DNA from: Prochlorococcus marinus XMU1419 | Lineage (GTDB): Bacteria > Cyanobacteriota > Cyanobacteriia > PCC-6307 > Cyanobiaceae | Reading direction: 5' to 3' | DNA length: 64,000 nucleotides | Assembly (NCBI RefSeq): GCF_017695955.1 | Contig: NZ_JAAORO010000003.1 | Coordinates: forward strand, 434,001 to 498,000 | In this document: piece after piece, positions 27,003-35,226 of the stretch | Layout of the letters: every line of letters starts with the position of its first letter | How positions within the stretch are numbered: position 1 is the first letter of the stretch | Translations under genes and position numbers: made by a program | Notes under the pieces: generated by a model | Database searches by the model: none | What the model was told of the DNA's origin: nothing | What the model saw: only the letters and a program-made list of their open reading frames with translations

Positions 27003-27713
27003 TCAGTGAATAATCTCATTGTTTAATGTAAAAAGAAATTTATTAATAAATTTTTTTGTCCATTTTTCTCCAAAAAAAGATTTAAACAATTTATCTGCAG
27101 GGTCTTTTTCAAAACTGTACTTATCATATTTAATTTGATTAATCTTTATTTCTTCTGCATTTAAAAATTGATTAACAGGATTCGATTTATAAATGTTTAA
27201 ATAGTTCTTTACAAATGAATGGAAAATATTATTTAAATCTTTATCAAGATTTAATTTACTTCCTCTACATATAATCACCCACGGGGAAAAATACTTTTTT
27301 GAATCATATATCTTCTTCATTTTATTATTATCAAATGCAGAATATTTTTTCTTAATACTACCTAAACTTGAACAATATTTTTCAAGATATTTGCCTTCTT
27401 GAATTAAAGGTTGATAATCAAGTATTGCTAATAACTTTTGAGAAGTTCCAAACCATAAAATATCAGCTCCTAAAATAGGCATTTCACTATCAAAATTTGG
27501 ATATGCGACCGTATTAAACACTTGCAGTTTTTTACCTCCATCTAATCTTGTTATTCGCCACTTTCTATATTCTGGAGATGAATAAAGCCAATTTTTAATA
27601 ATATATTTTGAGTCTTCATTATGATGTTCTTTAAATTCGCTAGATATTTCTAATTCATGACCACTTAATTCATCAATATTGGTTTTAAGGAAATCAACTA
27701 ATGAATCAAACAT
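27003..27713 (-). CDS. pebA: 15,16-dihydrobiliverdin:ferredoxin oxidoreductase
   Basis: PebA makes the first two-electron reduction of biliverdin IXalpha, giving 15,16-dihydrobiliverdin for PebB. The 236-residue protein has the family core: [65 protein letters not shown] and the C-terminal [20 protein letters not shown]. It sits between ho1 (3 bases upstream of its ATG) and pebB (no gap). The order ho1-pebA-pebB follows the order of the reactions. All three genes are on one strand with almost no space, so one operon is near certain. Confidence 0.94.
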   Translation of the reverse strand: MFDSLVDFLKTNIDELSGHELEISSEFKEHHNEDSKYIIKNWLYSSPEYRKWRITRLDGGKKLQVFNTVAYPNFDSEMPILGADILWFGTSQKLLAILDYQPLIQEGKYLEKYCSSLGSIKKKYSAFDNNKMKKIYDSKKYFSPWVIICRGSKLNLDKDLNNIFHSFVKNYLNIYKSNPVNQFLNAEEIKINQIKYDKYSFEKDPADKLFKSFFGEKWTKKFINKFLFTLNNEIIH

Positions 27714-27716
27714 AAA

Positions 27717-28430
27717 TTACATGGTCTCTGTGCTTCCTTTTCTTACTTTTTTTGTAATGTAATTAAATACAATCTTGCCTAAAACAGCAATCAAGTTACC
27801 TTCAAGCTCCTTAAACATTTTCATATTGTAATTAAAAGCTTGATTAGCTTCATCAATAATTTGATCAGCAGTCTTTTGATTTATTGGAAGTTGATTCAAA
27901 GTAAGGGAATATTCTTCCTTGAATTTCTTTTCATCAGCAATTAATTCAAACTCATAAAAATTTAAACCATCATTTCCCTGCAAATTTAATGCTTTTTTAG
28001 CGATCGTTTTCAAAATTTGCCCTCCAGATAAATCTCCTATATAGCGAGTATAGTGGTGACCAACCAATAGCTCTGGTGTATTTTTTGCGACCTCTCTGAT
28101 TCTGTCAACATATTCTTTTGCTGAGTGAGAAATATTAATTTCATTCTTCCAGTTTTCACCAAAATAAAATTTAAGATCTTTTACAAGAGTTTCTTTTCTG
28201 AATAATGATTTAAAACCTATAGGTTTTATTATGGGATGTTCCTCATTGACCAGTCTTTCAATTTCTTCTTCCATAGCTTCATAAACAAAATATAAATCAC
28301 TAATTAATTTTCTATAAGATTTTTTTTCAACAACTCCTTTTAAAAAACAAGCCACAAAGCCGGTATTTTCTGCCATAGTATGGGATTTTTTTGTCCCTTC
28401 TCTTAATTGTCCTGCAAGAGCGACTGCCAT
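27717..28430 (-). CDS. ho1: Heme oxygenase
   Basis: The enzyme opens heme to biliverdin, CO and iron, giving substrate to PebA. The 237-residue protein starts LAGQLREGTKKSHTMAENTGF, where the His near residue 17 is the proximal heme ligand, and has the distal helix motif HHYTRYIGDLSGGQILK near 114-130. Both are strongly conserved in plant and bacterial heme oxygenases. pebA follows after 3 bases. Upstream by 57 bases is an unknown gene on the same strand that may belong to the transcript. Confidence 0.96.
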   Translation of the reverse strand: MAVALAGQLREGTKKSHTMAENTGFVACFLKGVVEKKSYRKLISDLYFVYEAMEEEIERLVNEEHPIIKPIGFKSLFRKETLVKDLKFYFGENWKNEINISHSAKEYVDRIREVAKNTPELLVGHHYTRYIGDLSGGQILKTIAKKALNLQGNDGLNFYEFELIADEKKFKEEYSLTLNQLPINQKTADQIIDEANQAFNYNMKMFKELEGNLIAVLGKIVFNYITKKVRKGSTETM

Positions 28431-28487
28431 ATTTTTTGAATTTTTTTTGTAAGTGTATTTAATCTACAAGGAAAATACATAAAACAG

Positions 28488-28919
28488 CTAATTTTTGTTA
28501 CCAGCGGATGTTGTAGAGAATAGCTTATAAAGTTCTTTACAAACCAAAAAAAGGTTATCTTTTTGTTCCTTTTGCGGGAGATGAGTGCCAGTCATTTCCC
28601 AATCACCGATGGTAGCCACTCTCCATCTTTCGGAGGGAACAATCATACCTCGCATTATTATTCCCAACAATTTCGGGACTCTATCATTATTATCGTTTTC
28701 AATTCTTAGTTGTAAGAGTATTGCTCTACATTCAATAAGAGGGCTCCAACCAGGGAAATGAAACGCAAAATCAATACTGTCTTGCATGAATTCTTTATTT
28801 GAATTATCCCAAGGGCTAAAATTTACACTTGCATCTGGAAAATATTTCCGAAACAAAGCTGCAGTAGAAGCAATTTTATTAGCTATTTCAACATTACTTA
28901 CATTTGAACTTGCATTCAT
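28488..28919 (-). CDS. Unknown protein upstream of the heme oxygenase operon
   Basis: A 143-residue soluble protein that I do not recognise. It contains ALFRKYFPDASVNFSPW, IDFAFHFPGWSPLIECRAILLQLRI, a MRGMIVPSERWRVATIGDWEMTGTHLP segment rich in Trp and Arg, and a polar C-terminus. There are no membrane helices, signal peptide or obvious catalytic motif, and a single cysteine. Its ATG (28919) is clear. Position 57 bases before ho1 on the same strand suggests a link to heme or bilin metabolism, which is guilt by association only. The 210-base gap before icd contains no other gene I can see. Confidence 0.6.
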   Translation of the reverse strand: MNASSNVSNVEIANKIASTAALFRKYFPDASVNFSPWDNSNKEFMQDSIDFAFHFPGWSPLIECRAILLQLRIENDNNDRVPKLLGIIMRGMIVPSERWRVATIGDWEMTGTHLPQKEQKDNLFLVCKELYKLFSTTSAGNKN

Positions 28920-29129
28920 AAGTAGCTGAGTATTTTTTTGAAAATGACATAATTTGCTTTAACTTGCTTATTAACTACTTTTTCTTTTAATAAAGATGTT
29001 GAAATGCTGATCAATAAAGTATTCTCTATTCACATTTGAATAATAAATTTCTAGGTTTTAAAGAAAAGAACTCATCGCAAATTAAAATACGGGGAACTTC
29101 AAGGAGTTATCTTTTATTAATTCAATGCT

Positions 29130-30554
29130 ATGCCAAAATTTGAAAAATTAACTTTACCTAATGAAGGCGAGATAATAACATTTAATAAAGGCAAACCAAA
29201 TGTTCCGAATAATCCAATTGTCCCATTTATTAGGGGTGATGGGACTGGAGTTGATATTTGGCCTGCCACTCAAATCGTTCTCGATTCAGCGATTAAAAAA
29301 AGCTATGGGGATGAAAGAAAAATTAATTGGTTTAAAGTCTATGCAGGCGATGAAGCTTGTGAACTTTATGGAACATATAATTATCTCCCTCAAGATACTA
29401 TTGAAGCAATTAAACACTATGGTGTAGCCATCAAAGGTCCTTTAACGACACCCATCGGTGGAGGTATTAGATCTCTTAATGTTGCATTAAGACAAATCTT
29501 TGATTTATATAGCTGTGTTAGACCATGCAAATATTATTCAGGAACTCCAAGCCCTCACAAAAATCCCCAAAATTTAGACGTTATTGTTTATCGAGAAAAT
29601 ACTGAGGATATCTACATGGGAATTGAATGGGCAGCGGAGGATAATGATTGTCTTGAATTAATTAATCACTTAAATAACGTTGTCATACCAAAAAGTAAAA
29701 ATTTAAAAAATAGATCCATACCAAACGGATCAGGTATTGGAATAAAACCGGTGAGTAAATCTGGTAGCCAAAGGCATATTAAAAAAGCTATTGAGCATGC
29801 TAAAAGATTATCAGGAGATAAAAGGCATGTAACTCTTGTACATAAAGGCAATATTATGAAATATACAGAAGGTGCATTTAGGGATTGGGGATATGAATTA
29901 GCAGTAAATGAATTTAGAGAAGATTGCATTACAGAAAGAGAAAGCTGGATTTTAGATAATATTCAGAAAAATCCAGAAATTACAATTGAAAATAATGCTC
30001 GAAAAATTGAACCAGGGTTTGACAAGCTTACAAATAACAAAAAAGCATTCATCTGCGAAGAAATTAAAGAAGTTATTGCATCAATATCAAATTCTCACGG
30101 AGATGGAAAATGGAAAGAACTTATTCTTGTTGATGATCGTATAGCTGATAGTATATTTCAACAAATTCAAACCAGACCTCAAGAATATTCAATTCTTGCA
30201 ACATTAAACCTTAATGGAGACTATGTTTCTGATGCAGCTGCAGCAATTGTTGGAGGCCTAGGTATGGCTCCCGGTGCAAATATTGGAGATAATGCAGCAA
30301 TTTTCGAAGCTACGCACGGTACCGCTCCAAAACATGCAGGCTTAAATAAGATTAATCCAGGTTCAGTAATTCTCAGTGGTGTAATGATGCTTGAATATTT
30401 TGGTTGGGATGAAGCAGCTAACTTAATTACTAGTGGTTTAAGTAAGGCAATTGAGCAAAAAAAAGTCACCTATGATCTAGCACGCTTAATGGAACCAAAA
30501 GTAGAACCCTTATCCTGCAGCAGTTTTGCTGAAGAAATTATTTCAAATTTCTAA
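29130..30554 (+). CDS. icd: Isocitrate dehydrogenase (NADP+)
   Basis: Icd oxidises isocitrate to 2-oxoglutarate, the carbon skeleton for ammonium assimilation and the nitrogen-status signal in cyanobacteria. The 474-residue protein shows the substrate phosphate loop GGGIRSLNVALRQ, YRENTEDIYMGIEW, KPVSKSGSQRHIKKA, the HKGNIMKYTEGAFRDWGYE stretch, metal ligand segment DDRIADSIFQQI, and GTAPKHAGL for NADP. The 210-base upstream region was scanned by eye for an NtcA box (GTA-N8-TAC) and none was found. It ends 2 bases from the convergent DUF1537 gene. Confidence 0.97.
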   Translation: MPKFEKLTLPNEGEIITFNKGKPNVPNNPIVPFIRGDGTGVDIWPATQIVLDSAIKKSYGDERKINWFKVYAGDEACELYGTYNYLPQDTIEAIKHYGVAIKGPLTTPIGGGIRSLNVALRQIFDLYSCVRPCKYYSGTPSPHKNPQNLDVIVYRENTEDIYMGIEWAAEDNDCLELINHLNNVVIPKSKNLKNRSIPNGSGIGIKPVSKSGSQRHIKKAIEHAKRLSGDKRHVTLVHKGNIMKYTEGAFRDWGYELAVNEFREDCITERESWILDNIQKNPEITIENNARKIEPGFDKLTNNKKAFICEEIKEVIASISNSHGDGKWKELILVDDRIADSIFQQIQTRPQEYSILATLNLNGDYVSDAAAAIVGGLGMAPGANIGDNAAIFEATHGTAPKHAGLNKINPGSVILSGVMMLEYFGWDEAANLITSGLSKAIEQKKVTYDLARLMEPKVEPLSCSSFAEEIISNF

Positions 30555-30556
30555 TT

Positions 30557-31906
30557 TTAAAAATTATTTTTATTTTCAAAAACCTTCCAAATATTAACCA
30601 GTGAATCTTTAGTGCCAATGTTTCCAGGATGGGTAACAATAGGAAGTTTTTCGCCATTTTTTAGGTTGTAAGTCACCACTGAAATACCTGAAAAAATCTG
30701 TCCTTCAAGATGAACATAATCTGCATTAAGTCCATTACTAAGAATCAAATTAGTTGTTATTCCACCTTTTGAAATCAAATATCCTATTTCATACTTTAAA
30801 TCTGCGACTAATTCAGCAATAAAACAAGCAACCAAATTATAAAAACTAAATAGTTTAGAAGAATCTAAAGACATAAATTTTCTTGAAGTAAACAAAACAG
30901 GAGTTTTTCCTTTTTCAAAAGAATATCTAATTTCTTTCAAAAATTTATTTTTAAGTAAATTCCTTCGCTTCTGATTATTATCTGATGAAGAAATTCTAAA
31001 AAATTCAAAAACATCTAATTCAACTGGATTGCAATTACTTATCTCTAATAAATTATTCAATTGTATTGTTGAAAGTTCTACATAAGATCCAACAATTATC
31101 AGTCCTGGAAGAAAACTATTTGCTTTATTTCTTATTCTTAAACTAGAGAAAAATATTTCACTCTGAGGAACACTTTTTTTATCAGAAATTGAACTTATAA
31201 AACTTGCTGCAGTTCGAAAAAGGAACTTTTTGTGTTTAATTAATTTTTTAATTACTAAAGAAAATTTTCTTAGTTGAGAATAATTTTCTACATCTACAAT
31301 TACATGTTTATTATTCTTCAACTTCTTTAATTTTTGAAAAACAATATTATTTTCATCATCATTTAGCATTTCGATATCTGACAATAAAAGATTTTGAATA
31401 TCTTCGAAATTTATTTGAGATTTACTCTGCTGAAATAAAAGATTCTTGACATTACTTGTCTCATATCCAAAAATTTTATCTGTTGCAAAAATTGTTTGAC
31501 TTATAGGGACTTTATCAACAAAATGAGATCCATTAATTGTTAATCTTTTACCCTCTATGAAAGCTGGAATATGAAAAGTAGCATCAAAAGGACCTAAGTA
31601 ACTATTTAGAGAACTTGGCTCTAAAAAGTTATGTCCTCGAAGAGTAGAGTCTCCTCTACTTATAAAAATAATTTCTTCTTCATAGGCTTGGGAAGTAATA
31701 ACAGTCTTAAGATTTTTGCAAATTTTCTCTATTGTTAATTTCGCATCATTTTCCGATAGTGACCTTGTATTAGCCAAAATGAAAAATAAATTTGATTTAG
31801 ATTCAAAACCTTTGACTAAAGTTGAGCAGTCCCACTTAAGCAGTAATAAGCAATCCTGAACAGTTTGAGAGCCTGTTGGATCATCATCTATAACGACAAA
31901 TTTCAT
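30557..31906 (-). CDS. Four-carbon acid sugar kinase family (DUF1537) protein
   Basis: The N-terminus VVIDDDPTGSQTVQD is the hallmark of DUF1537 kinases, whose characterised members phosphorylate four-carbon acid sugars such as threonate and erythronate. The middle holds IISRGDSTLRGH, HIPAFIEGKRLT and the C-terminal domain holds SKGGITTNLIL and THPGNIGTKDSLV, the nucleotide-binding segment with HPGNxG. Length 449 is usual. The usual partner genes of four-carbon sugar catabolism (dehydrogenase, isomerase, aldolase) are absent here; the nearest neighbour is a mutarotase-like gene 13 bases upstream. The substrate is unknown. Confidence 0.85.
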   Translation of the reverse strand: MKFVVIDDDPTGSQTVQDCLLLLKWDCSTLVKGFESKSNLFFILANTRSLSENDAKLTIEKICKNLKTVITSQAYEEEIIFISRGDSTLRGHNFLEPSSLNSYLGPFDATFHIPAFIEGKRLTINGSHFVDKVPISQTIFATDKIFGYETSNVKNLLFQQSKSQINFEDIQNLLLSDIEMLNDDENNIVFQKLKKLKNNKHVIVDVENYSQLRKFSLVIKKLIKHKKFLFRTAASFISSISDKKSVPQSEIFFSSLRIRNKANSFLPGLIIVGSYVELSTIQLNNLLEISNCNPVELDVFEFFRISSSDNNQKRRNLLKNKFLKEIRYSFEKGKTPVLFTSRKFMSLDSSKLFSFYNLVACFIAELVADLKYEIGYLISKGGITTNLILSNGLNADYVHLEGQIFSGISVVTYNLKNGEKLPIVTHPGNIGTKDSLVNIWKVFENKNNF

Positions 31907-31919
31907 AAGTATTGTATAT

Positions 31920-32774
31920 TTACTTCAAAGATTTTATTTGTATTGAGGCATTAAACCTTTTACAATCATTTGAAGGAATCATAATGTTTCTAAATCCATC
32001 AACAAAAGAATTTCGAGGACTAGTCCAAGGTTCGAGACATATCATTTTTCTTGGAGGATCACTCCAAATAACACCTAAATCAAAAGGATATGGATGATTT
32101 AAAGTTACCTCTCTTTTAAAAATTTTATCTCGAAAAGAGCTTCTACCGGAAGTATACATAAGCAGATCAACTCCTAAATTAATTTTGTTTAATTCATCCA
32201 AAGTATTACTTATAGTATTTCTCTCTTGATCCTGACAATTAAGTGGATAATCTATAAAATCTAAATTTTTGAAATCTGAAACATTAAAATAAGGATGCAA
32301 ACCAAAATTTACAGGCATAGCTAAGTCTGTTTTGTTTTGGATTGTAATTTTAAATTCTAAAAAGTTAATCTTTAAGTTAACTTCTATTCTTAGTTCGAAA
32401 TCGAAAGGATAATATTTTTTAGTTTTTTCAGATGCATTTAAGAATAAGCATAAAAAATTTTCATTTTCATTGAAGGAGTATTGCCATTGCAAATCTCTAG
32501 CGAAACCATGCTGTGGTAATTGCAAATAACCATTTCCAAATACTGAACTTGAGTTCTTGAGATTTCCACATATTGGAAACAAGATTGGAATACCTCCCCT
32601 AATACTTTTTGTCTTGTCCATAAATCTTTTTTCATCGAAATAAAGTATTTCATTACCATCGGAAACCCAATTTGTTATGACTCCTCCTCTTTCAGGACAA
32701 AATTTAATGTAGTTATTTTTATCTAATTGAAATACAAAAATCCCTTGGTCTTTATTGGATAATACAAGTTTCAC
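31920..32774 (-). CDS. Aldose 1-epimerase/glucose-6-phosphate epimerase-like protein
   Basis: A 284-residue beta-sandwich protein of the mutarotase superfamily. It shows PERGGVITNWVSDGNEILYFDEKRF, RGGIPILFPICGNL, LPQHGFARDLQW, the catalytic His region NFGLHPYFNV near residue 161, and GVIWSDPPRKMICLEPWTSPRNSF, with the catalytic Glu in CLEPW. This pattern is close to hexose-6-phosphate epimerases (YeaD-like). It probably balances alpha and beta anomers of a sugar phosphate. It starts at GTG 32774, 9 bases downstream of the alpha/beta hydrolase, and runs toward the DUF1537 gene. Confidence 0.82.
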   Translation of the reverse strand: MKLVLSNKDQGIFVFQLDKNNYIKFCPERGGVITNWVSDGNEILYFDEKRFMDKTKSIRGGIPILFPICGNLKNSSSVFGNGYLQLPQHGFARDLQWQYSFNENENFLCLFLNASEKTKKYYPFDFELRIEVNLKINFLEFKITIQNKTDLAMPVNFGLHPYFNVSDFKNLDFIDYPLNCQDQERNTISNTLDELNKINLGVDLLMYTSGRSSFRDKIFKREVTLNHPYPFDLGVIWSDPPRKMICLEPWTSPRNSFVDGFRNIMIPSNDCKRFNASIQIKSLK

Positions 32775-32783
32775 AGTTGTTAC

Positions 32784-33683
32784 TTAAAGAGAATCAACCC
32801 AATCCAATATATGCTGATTAACTAATTCTGGTATCTCATCATGAGGACAATGTCCTGCATCAAGAATAATTTCTTTTGTATTCTTTGGTGTAAATTTTTT
32901 ATATAGATTTCTTTTTTTTGGAGTGTTCATCCATGGATCTTTCCCTCCCCAAAGAAGTAATAATGGTGCATTTAGCTTTGCGAATAACTTATCCAACGGC
33001 AATCCCTGAGGACCTGATGGGTTAAATACACTTCTAAAAACATTAAAAGCTCCGAAATCTAGCGAAGGCTTCCTTATAGACTCAACTAAAAAGTCATCAA
33101 CATTTTTTTTATCAACATAAACTTGATTCAAAGTTTTTTTTATATTTTTTGGATTTCTCATATTCTCAAAAATCAAACGTTGAAGAACAATATTTTTCAA
33201 AAATATACCAGCAATTGTTTCAATTGAAGTCTGCAACATATTCTTTTTAATAGTTTTTTCTTCACTAAAATATCCAGCAGCATTAAGTAATATCACTCCT
33301 GCGTTTAGCTCATTTAATTCTGCTCCAGCTGCTAATGCTGCATAACCACCTAATGAATTTCCAACAACAATTGTAGGTTTTTTTATTTTCTCTTTTACAT
33401 AAGCGACAACCTGATCTTTCCATAAAGATCCTGAGTATTCGACGTCTTGAGGCTTAGGACTTTTTCCAAAACCTAGTAAATCCATAGCATGGACTTCGTA
33501 TTTTGTACTCAAAACAGGGATATTAAATCTCCAATGCTCCGTAGAAGCACCAAAACCATGAATTAATAAAATTGCGTAATCTTTTGATGTTTGTTCAGGA
33601 TTAGCTGAAACAGTATGTATTGGGTAATTTAAAAAATTCCAGTCATAATTCACATCACTATTTATCAGAGCTGATTTTTCCAT
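32784..33683 (-). CDS. Alpha/beta hydrolase
   Basis: A 299-residue alpha/beta hydrolase. It has the oxyanion-hole HGFGAS motif, the MDLLGFGKSPKP segment, nucleophile elbow VGNSLGG (Ser near residue 113), acid in WGGKDPW and catalytic His in AGHCPHDE. The substrate is unknown; similar cyanobacterial proteins are often annotated as esterases or haloalkane dehalogenase-like. It resembles the protein at 61249-62163, with which it shares the HGFGAS, GFGxS, GNSxGG, GxKDPW and GHCPHDE blocks, so the two are paralogues. ATG 33683 is clear. Confidence 0.85.
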   Translation of the reverse strand: MEKSALINSDVNYDWNFLNYPIHTVSANPEQTSKDYAILLIHGFGASTEHWRFNIPVLSTKYEVHAMDLLGFGKSPKPQDVEYSGSLWKDQVVAYVKEKIKKPTIVVGNSLGGYAALAAGAELNELNAGVILLNAAGYFSEEKTIKKNMLQTSIETIAGIFLKNIVLQRLIFENMRNPKNIKKTLNQVYVDKKNVDDFLVESIRKPSLDFGAFNVFRSVFNPSGPQGLPLDKLFAKLNAPLLLLWGGKDPWMNTPKKRNLYKKFTPKNTKEIILDAGHCPHDEIPELVNQHILDWVDSL

Positions 33684-33727
33684 TTATTAAAAATCTTTTT
33701 GTTATTTGATTCTAATAAACTTATTTC

Positions 33728-35095
33728 CTAAAGAAGACCCACAGGATCAGCTGCAACATCATCTGAAATTTTATTGCCATCGTTAGGGGGCTTATCTTTT
33801 AAAACAATTCTCAAGAGAACAGGTGCAAGAAATGTAGTTCCAATAACCATTAACAAAATAGCTGCTTCAAGAGAAGGAGTTAACAACTTAGCGCTTGTTC
33901 CTAATCCTAGAAAAATTAAACCAACCTCTCCTCTAGGCATCATACCCAAACCTACAACTAATCTATTTGTAGGTTTATCACTTGAAAATACCCATCCTGC
34001 TGCAATTTTTCCAATAATTGCTACAACTAATAAAAATCCTGCGACTACCAGAGCTGATCTACTTGTTGGATCAAGTGGATTGATAACTGATAAATCCATT
34101 CCAGCTCCCACTAATACGAAGAAAATTGTTGCGAATAGGGATACTAAAGGTAAAACAGATTGTTGAATTGCGTGATTATTTTTAGAACTACTAAGAATTA
34201 ATCCAGCTGCAAAAGCACCTAAAGCTGCTTCCAATCCAATTGCTGTTGCTACAAAACAACACAAAACTAGTATCACAAAAGAGGCTACTACTACGGCTCC
34301 TGGGGCCTTTAATCTATCTAATAACCAATCAAAACCTGGGGCTGCTGTTCTACTTAATGCGATAGCAGCAATAACAAATACTACAGCTGCAGCAACTAAT
34401 TTGACGATAGGAGCAATTTCTAAGGAACCTCCTGCAGCAAGGGCGACTACAACAGCAAGAATCACAATACCCAAAATATCATCCAAAACAGCCGCTCCAA
34501 TAACAATCTGTCCTTCTCTAGTTTTTAAATATCCCAACTCACCAAATACACTTGCAGTAATTCCTATACTTGTTGCCGTCATAGATGCTCCAGCAAAAAC
34601 TGCTGGAATTAGATCTACTTGGAAAATAAACATTAATCCAAGAGTTCCAAAGGCAAACGGTAAAATTACACCAGCCATAGCAACTGTGAAAGCCTGAGCT
34701 CCCACGGCTACTAATTCCTCTAACTCACTTTCTAATCCAGTTAAAAATAAAAGAGCATATAACCCGAGAGTTGCTACTGCTTGGAGAGATGGAAAACTTT
34801 CAAAATAAACATCAGGTACAGCTTCTGGGGGGATTGACGCTAATGAACTAATAACATTGACAAGTCCTTCATTTAATTCAGTTCCAGCTGAGGGCGGTAT
34901 CAATAAATGGAATCCTGATGCTCCTATTACAACCCCTGCAAGAAGCTCACCTACAATAGTTGGTAAACTTAGTCTTACTAATACTTCTGCTAATGCTCTT
35001 GCTGCTAAAAAGATCATTAGAAATCTTATAACTCCTATCAACGTTTCAGCAACTTCTAAATCATGTGCACTTAATTCAGCAAGTAAAGAGTACAT
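33728..35095 (-). CDS. Na+/H+ antiporter, CPA2 (NapA/KefB) family
   Basis: A membrane protein of 455 residues with about twelve hydrophobic helices. Conserved features of the CPA2 family: LPTIVGELLAGVVIGASGFHLL at the start of the transport domain, FLTGLESELEEL, GASMTATSIGITASVFGE, the ion-site region AAVLDDILGIVILAVV with the paired Asp residues, LEAALGAFAAGLILSS, and MMPRGEVGLIFLGLG. It should exchange Na+ (or K+) for H+ across the plasma or thylakoid membrane; the ion is not certain. It lacks a TrkA-N regulatory domain. It is divergent from glgP across 131 bases that contain a perfect inverted repeat. Confidence 0.9.
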   Translation of the reverse strand: MYSLLAELSAHDLEVAETLIGVIRFLMIFLAARALAEVLVRLSLPTIVGELLAGVVIGASGFHLLIPPSAGTELNEGLVNVISSLASIPPEAVPDVYFESFPSLQAVATLGLYALLFLTGLESELEELVAVGAQAFTVAMAGVILPFAFGTLGLMFIFQVDLIPAVFAGASMTATSIGITASVFGELGYLKTREGQIVIGAAVLDDILGIVILAVVVALAAGGSLEIAPIVKLVAAAVVFVIAAIALSRTAAPGFDWLLDRLKAPGAVVVASFVILVLCCFVATAIGLEAALGAFAAGLILSSSKNNHAIQQSVLPLVSLFATIFFVLVGAGMDLSVINPLDPTSRSALVVAGFLLVVAIIGKIAAGWVFSSDKPTNRLVVGLGMMPRGEVGLIFLGLGTSAKLLTPSLEAAILLMVIGTTFLAPVLLRIVLKDKPPNDGNKISDDVAADPVGLL

Positions 35096-35106
35096 TTAAG
35101 TGTAAA

Positions 35107-35137
35107 AATAAACTATCTTATTGGAAGATAGTTTATT
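35107..35137. repeat. Perfect 13-bp inverted repeat between divergent antiporter and glgP genes
   Basis: The arms AATAAACTATCTT (35107-35119) and AAGATAGTTTATT (35125-35137) are exact reverse complements around the loop ATTGG. It begins 12 bases upstream of the antiporter ATG and ends 90 bases upstream of glgP. As RNA it would be a strong hairpin in the antiporter 5' leader, and as DNA a dyad that a dimeric regulator could bind. A terminator is less likely because no gene ends here. Confidence 0.7.
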
Positions 35138-35226
35138 GAGGGCCCACTTTAAGAAATATGTAAGAAAAAAGCAAAAATACTCAACAAGTGTGGATCTGAA
35201 GTTACAACAAAGAAATTTTCTAAAAA

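Noticed and set aside
28920-29129. NtcA box upstream of icd
   Set aside because: No GTA-N8-TAC was found; the nearest candidates fail at the second half-site.
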